In this document: one piece after another, positions 9,011 to 18,491 of the stretch
Layout of the letters: the number at the start of each line of letters is the position of its first letter
Position numbering within the stretch: position 1 is the stretch's first letter
Source of the DNA: Phycisphaera mikurensis
Lineage (GTDB): Bacteria; Planctomycetota; Phycisphaerae; WQYP01
Assembly (NCBI GenBank): GCA_022730455.1
Contig: DZDI01000013.1
Location: 1 to 38,301 of the forward strand
Direction of reading: 5' to 3'
Length of the DNA: 38,301 nt
The notes under the pieces: model-generated
What the model was told of the DNA's origin: nothing
Database searches by the model: none
Seen by the model: the letters and a program-made list of their open reading frames with translations, nothing else
Position numbers and translations under genes: made by a program

Positions 9011-9820
9011 CTACGATAGGTCCCGCCCGCGGCTTTGCCGAGCTTCCCAATTTTCCTGCGCTTCGGGTTTGCGAAGATAAAGCGGCAAAAGATCCTCGCG
9101 GGAGATAATTTCACCACGCTCCGCACGCCAACGTCCCAGTCGATACAGAGCCGACGCACGCGGTACCGCGGTTGCCTGCGGCAAAACGCGTGATTCCAAC
9201 CCGGCAACTGCAATAGCCTCTTGGTGATAGGCGATTCCCTCGCCCAGCAATTGAATGTTCCTCGGCCAACGTGCCAACACCTCCTTGGGGTTCGCCAACG
9301 TGGGGTCTGATAGAGTCTTGAGTACCAGCCCTGACACAGCAGCGCCATTTTCTGGTGATGCGGATATCCACTGATAGCATGCAGCAAAAATCATTCCCCG
9401 CCGCGCATCAAGCACCACACCGATCGGCTCATCCCCGCGCCGTGGTGCGTTGAGCGCCAAGACCTCTGATGTGGGCACCCCGATCAGCAGACAGCCCAGC
9501 ACTTGCGAGAGCGTCCGCGCCGTCATTACTGCAATCCGCACGCCTGTAAACGACCCCGGGCCCACCGAAACCGCAATCGTTCCGATATCGGCCGGTGTGT
9601 AGCCAAAATCATCCATCAACAACTGCAGTGTGGGCAGTAATTCTGCCGCATGTTGCATGGGGCCCGAAAAGGTGCGCTCGCACGCGCACTCTTTCCCCGT
9701 TCCGATGGCGATCGATCCGACGCGACTGCTGGTCTCCATCGCAATGGTCAGCGGTCGTTCACCCGCGGTCCGTGCCACGGTCGGGGCATCGGGGCTATCT
9801 GCTCTGTCCAACGCTGTCAT
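9011..9820 (-). CDS. tsaB: tRNA threonylcarbamoyladenosine biosynthesis protein TsaB
   Basis: About 269 aa, an ASKHA-fold protein that partners TsaD and TsaE in making the t6A modification at position 37 of ANN-decoding tRNAs. Visible family signatures are LTIAMETSSRVGSIAI, the MQHAAELLPTLQLLM segment, IAVSVGPGSFTGVRIAV and a C-terminal LLPLYLRKPEAQ motif. The start chosen is ATG at 9820, preceded by GAGG; the longest frame (9874) adds an N-terminal segment without family character and would nearly reach the divergent addB gene. The stretch of about 25 residues before LTIAMETS is still longer than usual. It is divergent from addB, with 74 bases between the starts. Confidence 0.92.
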   Translation of the reverse strand: MTALDRADSPDAPTVARTAGERPLTIAMETSSRVGSIAIGTGKECACERTFSGPMQHAAELLPTLQLLMDDFGYTPADIGTIAVSVGPGSFTGVRIAVMTARTLSQVLGCLLIGVPTSEVLALNAPRRGDEPIGVVLDARRGMIFAACYQWISASPENGAAVSGLVLKTLSDPTLANPKEVLARWPRNIQLLGEGIAYHQEAIAVAGLESRVLPQATAVPRASALYRLGRWRAERGEIISREDLLPLYLRKPEAQENWEARQSRGRDLS

Positions 9821-9894
9821 TAAATGTCTGCCTCTATTTGCATGCCGCCCATATTGCGCCGTAAACTCCGTCACCGTTTGAGGATCATCTAATT

Positions 9895-12800
9895 ATGCCT
9901 GTGCAATTCATACTTGGACGAGCCGGAACTGGCAAGACGCAGCATATCATCAATGATCTGGTGCGTCATTCCACCGCGCAGCCGCTCGGGCCGCCTCTAT
10001 ATTGGTTGGTACCCAATCAGGCCACTTTCATCACTCAACGTCGCCTGATGGAGCATCTTCCCGCCGCCGCCCGCATTGAAGTGCTAGGCCCCAATCGGTT
10101 ATCGGAAAAAATCCTCGTTCTTCTAGATCGCCCCGCGCCCGAGAACCTTTCGGCCGCGCTCCGCCTGCTGGTGCTTAGCGAAAGCCTGAATGCCGTCCGT
10201 GATCAGCTTACCCATTTTCGATCCAGCGCCAGCCGCCCGGGCTTTATTAATGCATTGGATATCACACTGCGCAAGCTGGTGCGGGAAAATCAATCCGCCG
10301 ACGACCTTCACGCCGCATCGGTAAAACTTTCAGAACGCGGACAAACCAATCTCGCCGCCAAGTTGCACGACCTTGCCCTGCTGCTTGGTATGTGGCATCA
10401 GTCAACCGGCATGGCCAAGTTTGATCCCGACCAACTCCCCCAATATTTACTCAGCCAACTCTCTCACGCCAACCGGCCGCTCCAAGAGGTACGCCTTTAC
10501 ATTGATGCGTTCAGTTCCATGAGCCGTATTGAGATGGATTTAGTTTGTGGTCTGGCGGCGCATTGCCAATCCGTGGTGATCAGTCTGTTGCTCGACCCAC
10601 GAGCCATCAAGCCCGACCGATCGACCGTCAACACTGATGTCGGCATCTTCCATCGCACCAACTTACTATACCAGCGACTAATGCATCAATTCACACAAGC
10701 TGGTATTGCGATACAGCCCCCCCTTTGCCTTTCGACACCGCATCGCTTCGCCGCTGCCGAGATTAAAAACATGGAAGGCCGCCTGAGCGGGGCATCTCAA
10801 ACCGACACCGGGCTAAGCCATGCGGCCGATACCGCAACCGGCAACGTCACGCTGCAATTGCTGCCCGATGTATTGGGGGAAGTGGTGTACGTGGCCCGTG
10901 AAATTAGAAAACTCATTATCGATGGTATGCGCTATCGAGACATCGGCATCATCACCAACACCATCGACGCGTACGATGAACCCATCACCCGTATTTTCAG
11001 CAGTTACAACATTCCTGTGTTTATTGATCGCCACAAGCCCGTAACGCTTCATCCCATTACGTCTGCCGCGCGGGCGCTGTTGCGGTTGGGCAACGCCGAT
11101 TATCGCTTCGCAGATTTAATGTGTCTGCTGCGGAGCGGTTTGACGAATTGCCAGGACGATGACATCAATGCGTTTGAAAATTTTGCTCTCGCCTGCGCAT
11201 TGACCCGCAGCCCACTCAACCAGCCGTGGGGCAGCGATGCGGCGGCCATTCATGCGCCCACCGCGTCCGCCAGCCGTCCCATGCAGGCTGCCGCCAATCG
11301 CGTTCGCGAATCGCTTCATCTTCTTCTGGCAGACTGGTTGGGCGCCGCCCACAATCGCTCCATGACTGGTGCCCAATGGACACAATGGTTTCGCAGCTTA
11401 CTTTTTTCAAGCGCAGCGCTTGACCGTATTGAAAGTGAAATGACTCGATCTTTGGCCGCCGACGACCCGGCCTCTGCCCAACTGCACACTGCCATCCGCG
11501 ATCAGATGGACGAAATATTCGCTGCCATGAGGGCGGAATTGACCCATGACGTTATGACACTCTCGGAATTTTCGCAGCTTGCGTCCACCTTGCTTGATGG
11601 ATTGATGCTGCGCATGATTCCACCCACCATCGATCAGGTGCTGGTGACATCTTCGCAGCGATCACGTCATCCTGAATTTCGTGTGGTTTTCATCGTCGGT
11701 TTCAGCGATGGTCAATTTCCATTGGTGATCGATGAAAATCTTCTGTTAAATCCGGCCGACCGACAGAATGTCCACGATGTTTTGCCCGATCTGCTTCCCA
11801 AACGCGATGACGATGTGCTGGCTGCGCCCTTTTTTGATTATGTCGCGTTGACCCGTGCATCGCAATGCATTTATCTCACCCGTCCGCAGATTAATAGCGA
11901 GGGCGTCCGCTCGGCTCCGTCGATTTATGAATCAGAACTCGCCGGTTTTATTACGCGCGTAACGCCGCACCCCAATCAAGATGTTTTAATGCTTTCCGAA
12001 ATTACCAGCCCGCATGATGCGTTGATTTTTGCCGCCCAGCATGCCATGGGGCGTTCCGGTGATCTTGGCAACATCCCTATGAACCATTTTATAAGTACAT
12101 TGGTTGCTCATGCCCCCGAAAGCCTGCGGCGCCAATGGATCAATTTGCGTGATCGCCTGCAAGCCCGACTGTTTGATCCGGTCAATGCCAGGGCTTTGTT
12201 GCAACAGCCCGGTAATGCGATTCCTATCAGCGTTTCGGCCCTTGAGACCTACGCTCGGTGCCCCCTCCAGCATTATTTCAAACATCTGATTCAGCTTCGA
12301 CCCCGTGCGAAATGGCAGCCTGATGCCTTGGAAATCGGTTCAACCACCCACGAAGTGCTCGAGCAGATTTTCAACGATATCATCGCCCGCCGCGGGCCCT
12401 TGGCCTACTGGCCGCAGGTGACGGATGCCGATATCCAATCGGTGGTACAGGATAAATTTAGTACCAGCGGCATCGCATCGATTGCATCTGTTCACTCGGG
12501 CGAGTTGATTCCGCTTATTGATCTGCTGGCGGCCAACGTCACTCGCATGCTTCGCTATCATGCTCACCTTGCCCTCATTTTGAATACGCGCCCGTTGACA
12601 ACCGAATATCGCTTCGCCGTCAAACTTCGTGAGTTATGTCGCACCTGCGATGATGATCAATCACCAGCAGGGGAAAGCGAAGGAGTATCGCGTGCATCGG
12701 AGACCAACGCCGACGCAGTCGATCTTATTGAAATCGTCGGCAAGGTGGATCGCATCGATGCCACCGAGGCAGATACGCAGCGCAAGGCTGTTATTTTTGA

Positions 12801-13377
12801 CTACAAGAGTTCGGCCCCAAAATTATCTGTTAAACGCGTCGGCGCCGGTCTTGAATTGCAACTGTTGAGCTATCTGATCGCCCTGCGTCAGGCTCCGCTC
12901 TGTTCGGATATGGTAGCTGTCGGTACCCTTTACCAGCCGCTGAAACCACGGATTTTTAACCAGCAGCCCTCCAGCTCGATGAATCCATCGGGTACGGATG
13001 TATCGGCATCGCGCCCAAGACTCACTATGATAGCCATAGGCTTGGTCAATCATGGTACCTGGGACGTGCCAAGCGAAGAAATTGCCTATTGGTTCGGTGT
13101 GCGGACTAAGAAAGATGGCCAACTGTATGCCAACTCGACCTTGGTGTCCGACACGATATTTAACAAATACGTATCTGCCGCGAAAGTTTCGATTGAGGCT
13201 CTCGTCCGGAAAATTCTTCAGGGTGCTATTGAACCTGCCCCGGTTCAATTCAGTGAAAACCTCACGGCCTGTGGCCAATGCGACTACAAGGCTTGCTGCC
13301 CATTTGACCGCATCGCAGGGAAATATCGCCCCATCGCCAATCTTGTCTCTCTGCCGACTCTGGAGCAGCAATGTTGA
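9895..13377 (+). CDS. addB: AddB-like helicase-nuclease subunit
   Basis: 1160 aa, matching AddB/RexB of the AddAB double-strand-break resection complex. A Walker A motif GRAGTGKT (residues 8-15) opens an inactivated-helicase-type region, as in AddB. The C-terminal RecB-type nuclease contains a GKVDRID segment and IFDYKSS with Asp969 and Lys971. Four cysteines, Cys789 (YARCPLQHYF) and Cys1126, Cys1129, Cys1135, are spaced C-x2-C-x5-C after a long loop, the layout of the AddB iron-sulfur staple. Start ATG at 9895 has GAGG 11 bases upstream. It overlaps addA by 7 bp, so the two subunits are almost certainly translated together. It loads and processes DNA ends for RecA-dependent repair. Confidence 0.9.
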   Translation: MPVQFILGRAGTGKTQHIINDLVRHSTAQPLGPPLYWLVPNQATFITQRRLMEHLPAAARIEVLGPNRLSEKILVLLDRPAPENLSAALRLLVLSESLNAVRDQLTHFRSSASRPGFINALDITLRKLVRENQSADDLHAASVKLSERGQTNLAAKLHDLALLLGMWHQSTGMAKFDPDQLPQYLLSQLSHANRPLQEVRLYIDAFSSMSRIEMDLVCGLAAHCQSVVISLLLDPRAIKPDRSTVNTDVGIFHRTNLLYQRLMHQFTQAGIAIQPPLCLSTPHRFAAAEIKNMEGRLSGASQTDTGLSHAADTATGNVTLQLLPDVLGEVVYVAREIRKLIIDGMRYRDIGIITNTIDAYDEPITRIFSSYNIPVFIDRHKPVTLHPITSAARALLRLGNADYRFADLMCLLRSGLTNCQDDDINAFENFALACALTRSPLNQPWGSDAAAIHAPTASASRPMQAAANRVRESLHLLLADWLGAAHNRSMTGAQWTQWFRSLLFSSAALDRIESEMTRSLAADDPASAQLHTAIRDQMDEIFAAMRAELTHDVMTLSEFSQLASTLLDGLMLRMIPPTIDQVLVTSSQRSRHPEFRVVFIVGFSDGQFPLVIDENLLLNPADRQNVHDVLPDLLPKRDDDVLAAPFFDYVALTRASQCIYLTRPQINSEGVRSAPSIYESELAGFITRVTPHPNQDVLMLSEITSPHDALIFAAQHAMGRSGDLGNIPMNHFISTLVAHAPESLRRQWINLRDRLQARLFDPVNARALLQQPGNAIPISVSALETYARCPLQHYFKHLIQLRPRAKWQPDALEIGSTTHEVLEQIFNDIIARRGPLAYWPQVTDADIQSVVQDKFSTSGIASIASVHSGELIPLIDLLAANVTRMLRYHAHLALILNTRPLTTEYRFAVKLRELCRTCDDDQSPAGESEGVSRASETNADAVDLIEIVGKVDRIDATEADTQRKAVIFDYKSSAPKLSVKRVGAGLELQLLSYLIALRQAPLCSDMVAVGTLYQPLKPRIFNQQPSSSMNPSGTDVSASRPRLTMIAIGLVNHGTWDVPSEEIAYWFGVRTKKDGQLYANSTLVSDTIFNKYVSAAKVSIEALVRKILQGAIEPAPVQFSENLTACGQCDYKACCPFDRIAGKYRPIANLVSLPTLEQQC

Positions 13378-16300
13378 ACACCTCTGCCGGCGATATTAAA
13401 TTCACCCCCAGTCAATTAAAAGCCGCCAGTCACCGGACTGGTACCATGGTCGTACTGGCCAGTGCCGGATCGGGGAAGACCGCCAGCCTGACGCGCCGCT
13501 GCGTGGAGTTGCTGGTTGATCCGGTCCACCGTTGCCAGGTTGATCAACTGCTGGTTGTGACCTTCACCAATGAAGCCGCCGGCGAGATGCGCAGCCGCAT
13601 TCATCGTGACATGCGCGGTCACTCCGAACGCATCGCGGATCCCTATGCCCGCCAGTATGCCCGGCGCCAGGCTGCCCTGATGGATTCCTCATCCATCATG
13701 ACACTACACGCCTTTTGTAACGGTTTCCTCAAAAACAATTTCGCGGCCTGCGATGTAAATCCATCCATGCGGCTGATGGATGAAACGGAAGCCGACCTCC
13801 TGCTGCATGATGCTGCTATCGAAACCCTGCGAGGCTATGCCGCCGCCCCGAACCATCCTCACCAGATGTTTTTTGACTACTACAAGTATTCATGCGGTGC
13901 CCGCTCAGATTTGCTCATGCGCGTTCTGAATCCGCTCTTCGCCCAACTGGACAACTCGCCTGATCCGGATCAATTCGTCGCTCAATTACTTGCCGGTTTG
14001 GCCGACCATCAGACCGGCATCGGCGCCATCGCCGCGCTGCTGCACGATAAACTCATGGCCTATGTTGATCTGCTCGGTCATGCCGCGGAACGCCTCAGGC
14101 GTTACGGTTTCGCGCGAACAATGGTGCAGAATCTGGAACTCCTCTGCGCTCAAGCCCAGTCCATTGACATGGAATTGCTGCGGCCCGGTGTCACCATAAG
14201 TCAAATCGCGGAGCGTAGCATCGTCCCTAGGCTGGACACAATCCGGCGGCCATCAAACATCGATGTGGAAGAATTTAATTACGTCAAGGAATCGGAATAC
14301 AAGGTCATCGCCGACGGCAGCAAAAAGTTTTTCAAAGAGGGTTTGCCGGATATTCTTAAATCCCACAACTCGGCACGCCGAGAGTTGGAAAGCCAATATC
14401 TGCGTCAAGTCGTTGAATTTGTGTGTGATGTCCGGCGCCGCCTTGGAGATATCAAAATTGCCCGCAATCTGCTTGACTTTTCCGACTTGGAACATCGCAC
14501 CCTTGGCGCCCTGCGCGATACTTCCAATGGCCTGCTGGCTGAAGTGTGCTCCCACTATCGGCACATATTGGTGGATGAATATCAGGATATTAATCCCGTA
14601 CAGGAAGAGCTCATTTCACTTCTCTCCGGTGGGCTGACGCGCGAATCGCCATCGGATCGGAGCCGATTCATGGTGGGCGACGTCTTGCAGAGCATTTATG
14701 GTTTTCGCGGCGCTGCACCTGACCTTCTCTTTCGTCATTACCGCCGCATGCAGGCATTAATCCCGGAAAACGCCGTTGAAATGCGTGAAAATTTTCGTAC
14801 CGCCGCCCATCTGCTCATCCGCATCAATGCTTTGCTGGAACCCATTCTTAACGTGGTGGATGAAATGGTTCAACCTGTACGGATGCCACCAGCATCGAAT
14901 GGTTCCAGCCATTTGTCTGATGGATTATCGCCTGACGCCGCCGTGAAGGATACCGGCCACCCAGGCGATTTGGCCGGCCCGCATTCCGATACCGTCCCGC
15001 TCAGCCAGGTTCCGTTACCTCTGCCCGCGCGCCAATCACCGCCGCTTACTTACGCCGCTAATGACAGCTATCAACTGTCGCTGACCATTGTGGAATGTAA
15101 CCGTCGGCAGATGGCCACAGGCGCGGCCACCCCAGACGTTGAAGCCATCGATTCCGACATAGATTCAAATTCTGACAGTGATCCCGAGAGTGGCAGTGGC
15201 GCCGATTCCGATTTGAGCAATGCCGCCAGCCAGTCCGCCAGTAGCGATGTGTCGGTTTCCAGCACGCGCGCCGAGGCCATGAGCGTTGCGGATAGTATTA
15301 GAAAACTTTTGCAAGCGGGACGCCTGACCATGCCCGATGGCAAAACACGCCCCGTAGAATATTCCGATATTGTCATCCTCATGCGGTCGCTTCGCACCGT
15401 TGCCCCTGTTTATGTGCGTGAATTGGCGCTCGCTGGCATCCCGGTTAAGGCTCAGGTCGCCAGCGGCTTTCTGGATTCCCAGTGTGTGCTTGAGACGATC
15501 AGTCTTCTCCGCGTACTTGATAACCCCGAACAGGATATCGATGTTGCCTCCACCTTGGTCGGCATGTATGGCTGCCTGCAGATTCATGAATTGGCCCATC
15601 TGCGGCTTGCCGCTGCCAATCGTCGCGCCAGCCTCCACCAGATACTCACCGAGATTGCCACCGGCAGCCTGTCGCCGGATAGCGTGCATCTCACGGCCCA
15701 TCTCTGCGACCGTATTAAACGGCACAAGCAGCGCCTGGATAATTGGCGGCAGACGGTTAGTAATCAAGGTGTAGCGGACGGATTGGCCCAGATATTTGAG
15801 CAATCCTCCATTCGGCCGCTCCTCAATGGTCGTCCTGACGGTGCATTGCAACTCGCCAATCTGGAATTATTACTTTCACGCGCCCTGCGCTATGCCGAGG
15901 ATGGATCGCAGGGCGTGAAGCGGTTCCTTGAATTTATAGAACTCCTTTCTGACCGCAATGAAGATATCTCCGCCGCGAGTGTGGAATCCGTTGATTGCGT
16001 CCGCATCATGTCCATCCATGCCAGCAAAGGCCTTGAATTTCCCGTCGTCATCCTCGTTGGCCTGGGAAGAAACATTAATCAGCGCAGCAGCAACACCGAT
16101 CTTTTGTGCAACCGCAGTGGAGATGCAGCATTGCGATGGGTCAATGCCGCCGAAAGCGAACGCGTCGAATCCAGCCGCTATTGGGCCGTCGCCGAGCAAA
16201 TGCGGCGCATCACCCTGCAGGAAGAAGCCCGCCTGCTTTATGTGGCTATGACTCGGGCACGCGATCATCTCCTGCTCTTTGGCACGGCCACCGCCAAAGC

Positions 16301-17300
16301 CATCACGCACTATCGGAGCAGGGTGGCTGATACGCCTCAAGCCGCCGCCCGCCGGTACGGCATCGTTAAAACACTGAGAATGCTCGACCTGATCGCGCCC
16401 GTCATGATGAACCCGGCATCGCATGTGTCCTTTGATGTGGCGATCGTCCCCGCGCCCACATGGACTCAGTCATCCCTCACCACCGCCGCCGCGTTACAAC
16501 CTCCCGCGTCGGATATCCCGATCGTGCCCGATGATGCCCAGAGTGCCGCACAACTGGAACGCATCTGGCACCGCATGGGATTTCAATATCCGCACGCCAC
16601 CCAGATACCGGCCGTGGTCTCTGTGAGCCGCCTCAAAAAAGATCAACTCTCAGCCGGACATTCGCCATTGATACCAGCGATCAATTCCACCACAGCCGAT
16701 ATCGAAGGCTCCATTCGACGTGGACTTGCCGTTCACACCTTTATGCAAAGGGTGGATTTTTCCGTGTTTGCCACCGCCAAAGTAAGTGGCCAGTCGCAGG
16801 CTGCCATCGGCCGGCTTATCGACGATCTCATCTGCCGAGGACATCTGCCTGCAAGCGCTCGCGAAATAATAGAAATCGGCCCCCTTGACTGGTTCATCCG
16901 CACCGACTTATTTGATCGCATCGCCCATGCTGCGGCCCAAGATGCCATTCGCCGTGAAATGCCACTCATGTGGACTCTGCCTGCCAGCCACGTAGCGGAA
17001 AAGCTCGGTTCCTCCACTTCGACCCGCTCGGCCACCGATGGGCCGCCTGAAGTTGCCATCGCCCCGTCGACCGATACCGTAATGGTTCGTGGAATCATTG
17101 ATTTGCTGCTATGCAACACCTCATGTCCAACCATTATCGACTATAAAACCGATCAGCCGCAGCACATTCAACAGAGGCTCCCTGCCTATCAGGAACAAAT
17201 CAACCTCTACGCTGCCGCCGTTCGCCGACTGCTTAACGTCAAGGCCGTAGAGGGATATCTGGTCTTCTTCGCCGGTCGTCAGATCACCCGTGTCTTATAA
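13371..17300 (+). CDS. addA: AddA-like UvrD-family helicase-nuclease subunit
   Basis: 1309 aa, motor and nuclease subunit of AddAB. Superfamily 1A helicase motifs appear in order: ASAGSGKT (residues 30-37), VVTFTNEAAGEM, LVDEYQDINP (about 399-408), GDVLQSIYGFRGA (about 437), SIHASKGLEFPVV (about 880) and EEARLLYVAMTRARDHL (about 950). The C-terminal nuclease has GIIDLLL and IIDYKTDQP (about 1240-1262). Between roughly residues 500 and 640 there is a non-conserved insertion including an acidic, Ser/Asp-rich low-complexity stretch at about 589-640. The start ATG overlaps the addB stop. Function with AddB is end resection. The insertion is the main departure from the family. Confidence 0.92.
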   Translation: MLNTSAGDIKFTPSQLKAASHRTGTMVVLASAGSGKTASLTRRCVELLVDPVHRCQVDQLLVVTFTNEAAGEMRSRIHRDMRGHSERIADPYARQYARRQAALMDSSSIMTLHAFCNGFLKNNFAACDVNPSMRLMDETEADLLLHDAAIETLRGYAAAPNHPHQMFFDYYKYSCGARSDLLMRVLNPLFAQLDNSPDPDQFVAQLLAGLADHQTGIGAIAALLHDKLMAYVDLLGHAAERLRRYGFARTMVQNLELLCAQAQSIDMELLRPGVTISQIAERSIVPRLDTIRRPSNIDVEEFNYVKESEYKVIADGSKKFFKEGLPDILKSHNSARRELESQYLRQVVEFVCDVRRRLGDIKIARNLLDFSDLEHRTLGALRDTSNGLLAEVCSHYRHILVDEYQDINPVQEELISLLSGGLTRESPSDRSRFMVGDVLQSIYGFRGAAPDLLFRHYRRMQALIPENAVEMRENFRTAAHLLIRINALLEPILNVVDEMVQPVRMPPASNGSSHLSDGLSPDAAVKDTGHPGDLAGPHSDTVPLSQVPLPLPARQSPPLTYAANDSYQLSLTIVECNRRQMATGAATPDVEAIDSDIDSNSDSDPESGSGADSDLSNAASQSASSDVSVSSTRAEAMSVADSIRKLLQAGRLTMPDGKTRPVEYSDIVILMRSLRTVAPVYVRELALAGIPVKAQVASGFLDSQCVLETISLLRVLDNPEQDIDVASTLVGMYGCLQIHELAHLRLAAANRRASLHQILTEIATGSLSPDSVHLTAHLCDRIKRHKQRLDNWRQTVSNQGVADGLAQIFEQSSIRPLLNGRPDGALQLANLELLLSRALRYAEDGSQGVKRFLEFIELLSDRNEDISAASVESVDCVRIMSIHASKGLEFPVVILVGLGRNINQRSSNTDLLCNRSGDAALRWVNAAESERVESSRYWAVAEQMRRITLQEEARLLYVAMTRARDHLLLFGTATAKAITHYRSRVADTPQAAARRYGIVKTLRMLDLIAPVMMNPASHVSFDVAIVPAPTWTQSSLTTAAALQPPASDIPIVPDDAQSAAQLERIWHRMGFQYPHATQIPAVVSVSRLKKDQLSAGHSPLIPAINSTTADIEGSIRRGLAVHTFMQRVDFSVFATAKVSGQSQAAIGRLIDDLICRGHLPASAREIIEIGPLDWFIRTDLFDRIAHAAAQDAIRREMPLMWTLPASHVAEKLGSSTSTRSATDGPPEVAIAPSTDTVMVRGIIDLLLCNTSCPTIIDYKTDQPQHIQQRLPAYQEQINLYAAAVRRLLNVKAVEGYLVFFAGRQITRVL

Positions 17301-17330
17301 AATTTTAATAGTGGTAACCGCTTCCACCCG

Positions 17331-17381
17331 CAGCTTTGCTATTACTTGGACTGGGAGTCTGTCCAAGTAATAGCAAAGCTG
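17331..17381. repeat. 21-bp perfect inverted repeat with a 9-base loop
   Basis: The left arm (17331-17351) is the exact reverse complement of the right arm (17361-17381). The right arm is the left end of the dispersed element starting at 17352; the left arm is therefore an inverted fragment of a second copy. It lies 30 bases after the addA stop. No T-tract follows on either strand, so it is not a canonical terminator, though so long a hairpin could protect or end transcripts. Confidence 0.85.
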
Positions 17382-17626
17382 CGATGTGCCGGAAATGCCC
17401 CGGATGCAAGGCGTCGGGCCGACGGCGACTCTGGTGAAGATGAGTCCGAGAACGCCGCAGACGGGGTGTTTGCGGCACACTCTCTGGGCGGCACGTCTTT
17501 TGACTGGCCTCTGCGGCGCGGCTTTCTCAGCGTATCATCTGCTCCCGATGCGCCCTCGTCACCGCTTCTTGATGCCCGCCAAAATTCATGCCGTCGCAGC
17601 CCTGCTACTACCTGGACAGACTCCCA
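17352..17626 (+). repeat. Dispersed terminal-inverted-repeat element, long copy (275 bp)
   Basis: Starts TGGGAGTCTGTCCAAGTAAT and ends with the matching inverted sequence at 17594-17626; the two 33-base ends match at about 29 positions. The interior is shared with the copies at 20489 and 37577. It fills the convergent gap between addA and a permease gene, ending six bases before the permease stop codon. It encodes no recognisable protein, so it resembles a non-autonomous MITE-like element. No target-site duplication is obvious. Confidence 0.8.
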
Positions 17627-17631
17627 GCCAA

Positions 17632-18486
17632 TCAGGTTGGACGGGTAAAGACCGCCGGATTTAACGGCCCGGATGGAGCAACTGCGGTTGTGGACCGCCA
17701 TCGGCTACGGACGAAACGGAATATCCGTGCCGATGAAAATAAAGTTGCACCGACAGCACCGACAAAAAACCCGATGGGCCAGTCGGTCCAAAACGAAAAT
17801 GCAATGGCGGACCACATCAAGCCCACGGCCAACACCACCGACAAGACAAATGCTCTCGTCGGGTGCGATGAAAGGGTTTGGGCTGTGGCGGCTGGAACCA
17901 CCAGTAGGCTGAAAACTAGGAGCGTGCCGACGACTGGCAGGGCCATCGCCGTCACGAGGCCGAGTAAAATTAGGAACAGCAAATCCGTCGTCCCTGCGCG
18001 AATGCCTCGCGCAACGGCCAGTGCAGGAAAAGCCGATTGCAGCAGCAGCGGACGATACAGGCAAATCACCCCGACCATCACCACGGCTGAGATTATCGTC
18101 ACGGGCAGCAGGTCTGCAGAAGAAACACCCAACACCTCTCCAAACAGCAGTGCGAACACTCCCGGTCCGTATGCTTTTGTCATGCTTAAAAGCAAAGCCC
18201 CGGAGGCCATAAGCGTAACCAGTACAAGTCCCGCGGCTACATCTCTGCGTCCCAGCCGCTGAAGCTGCTGCAGCAGGGCAACGCCCACCGCCACAAAGGC
18301 CAATAATCCCCACAATGGCTGAATTCCCAGCAACTGGGCCGCAGCGGCACCGGGAAAAGCTCCGATGGGTAGAGCGTGGGCTGCAAATGCAGATCGCCGC
18401 AGCACCACAAAAAACCCCAAAATTCCCGCGGTGACGGCGATGATGGTCGCGGCAATCCATGTGTTGATCATAAAACTTGCAAACAT
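17632..18486 (-). CDS. Metal ABC transporter permease (second, ZnuB/MntB family)
   Basis: About 284 aa, ABC-3 family permease with roughly eight membrane helices. The family pattern FFVVLRRSAFAAHALPIGAFPGAAAA is visible near the N-terminus, though with AAHALPIG in place of the usual GHALSH-type segment, and LPVVGTLLVFSLLVVPAATA lies near the C-terminus. The longest frame starts at 18558 inside the upstream permease gene; ATG at 18486, five bases after that gene's stop, is preferred. It is last in the importer series and differs clearly from the neighbouring permease, so the two probably form a heterodimer. The C-terminal tail after the last helix is polar and ends next to the repeat element. 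Confidence 0.88.
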   Translation of the reverse strand: MFASFMINTWIAATIIAVTAGILGFFVVLRRSAFAAHALPIGAFPGAAAAQLLGIQPLWGLLAFVAVGVALLQQLQRLGRRDVAAGLVLVTLMASGALLLSMTKAYGPGVFALLFGEVLGVSSADLLPVTIISAVVMVGVICLYRPLLLQSAFPALAVARGIRAGTTDLLFLILLGLVTAMALPVVGTLLVFSLLVVPAATAQTLSSHPTRAFVLSVVLAVGLMWSAIAFSFWTDWPIGFFVGAVGATLFSSARIFRFVRSRWRSTTAVAPSGPLNPAVFTRPT

Positions 18487-18491
18487 GTCGT

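Noticed and set aside
15165-15851. 228-codon minus-strand frame
   Set aside because: It is the antisense of addA and shows no family features.
17331-17381. Intrinsic terminator of addA
   Set aside because: The stem is long and perfect but no T-tract follows on either strand, and its right arm is the end of the repeat element.
17295-17701. Minus- and plus-strand frames through the long repeat copy that resemble frames in the other copies (for example CYYLDRL-type peptides)
   Set aside because: The similarity follows from shared DNA of the repeat; the frames start and end in flanking sequence, have no ribosome-binding site and are broken differently in each copy.
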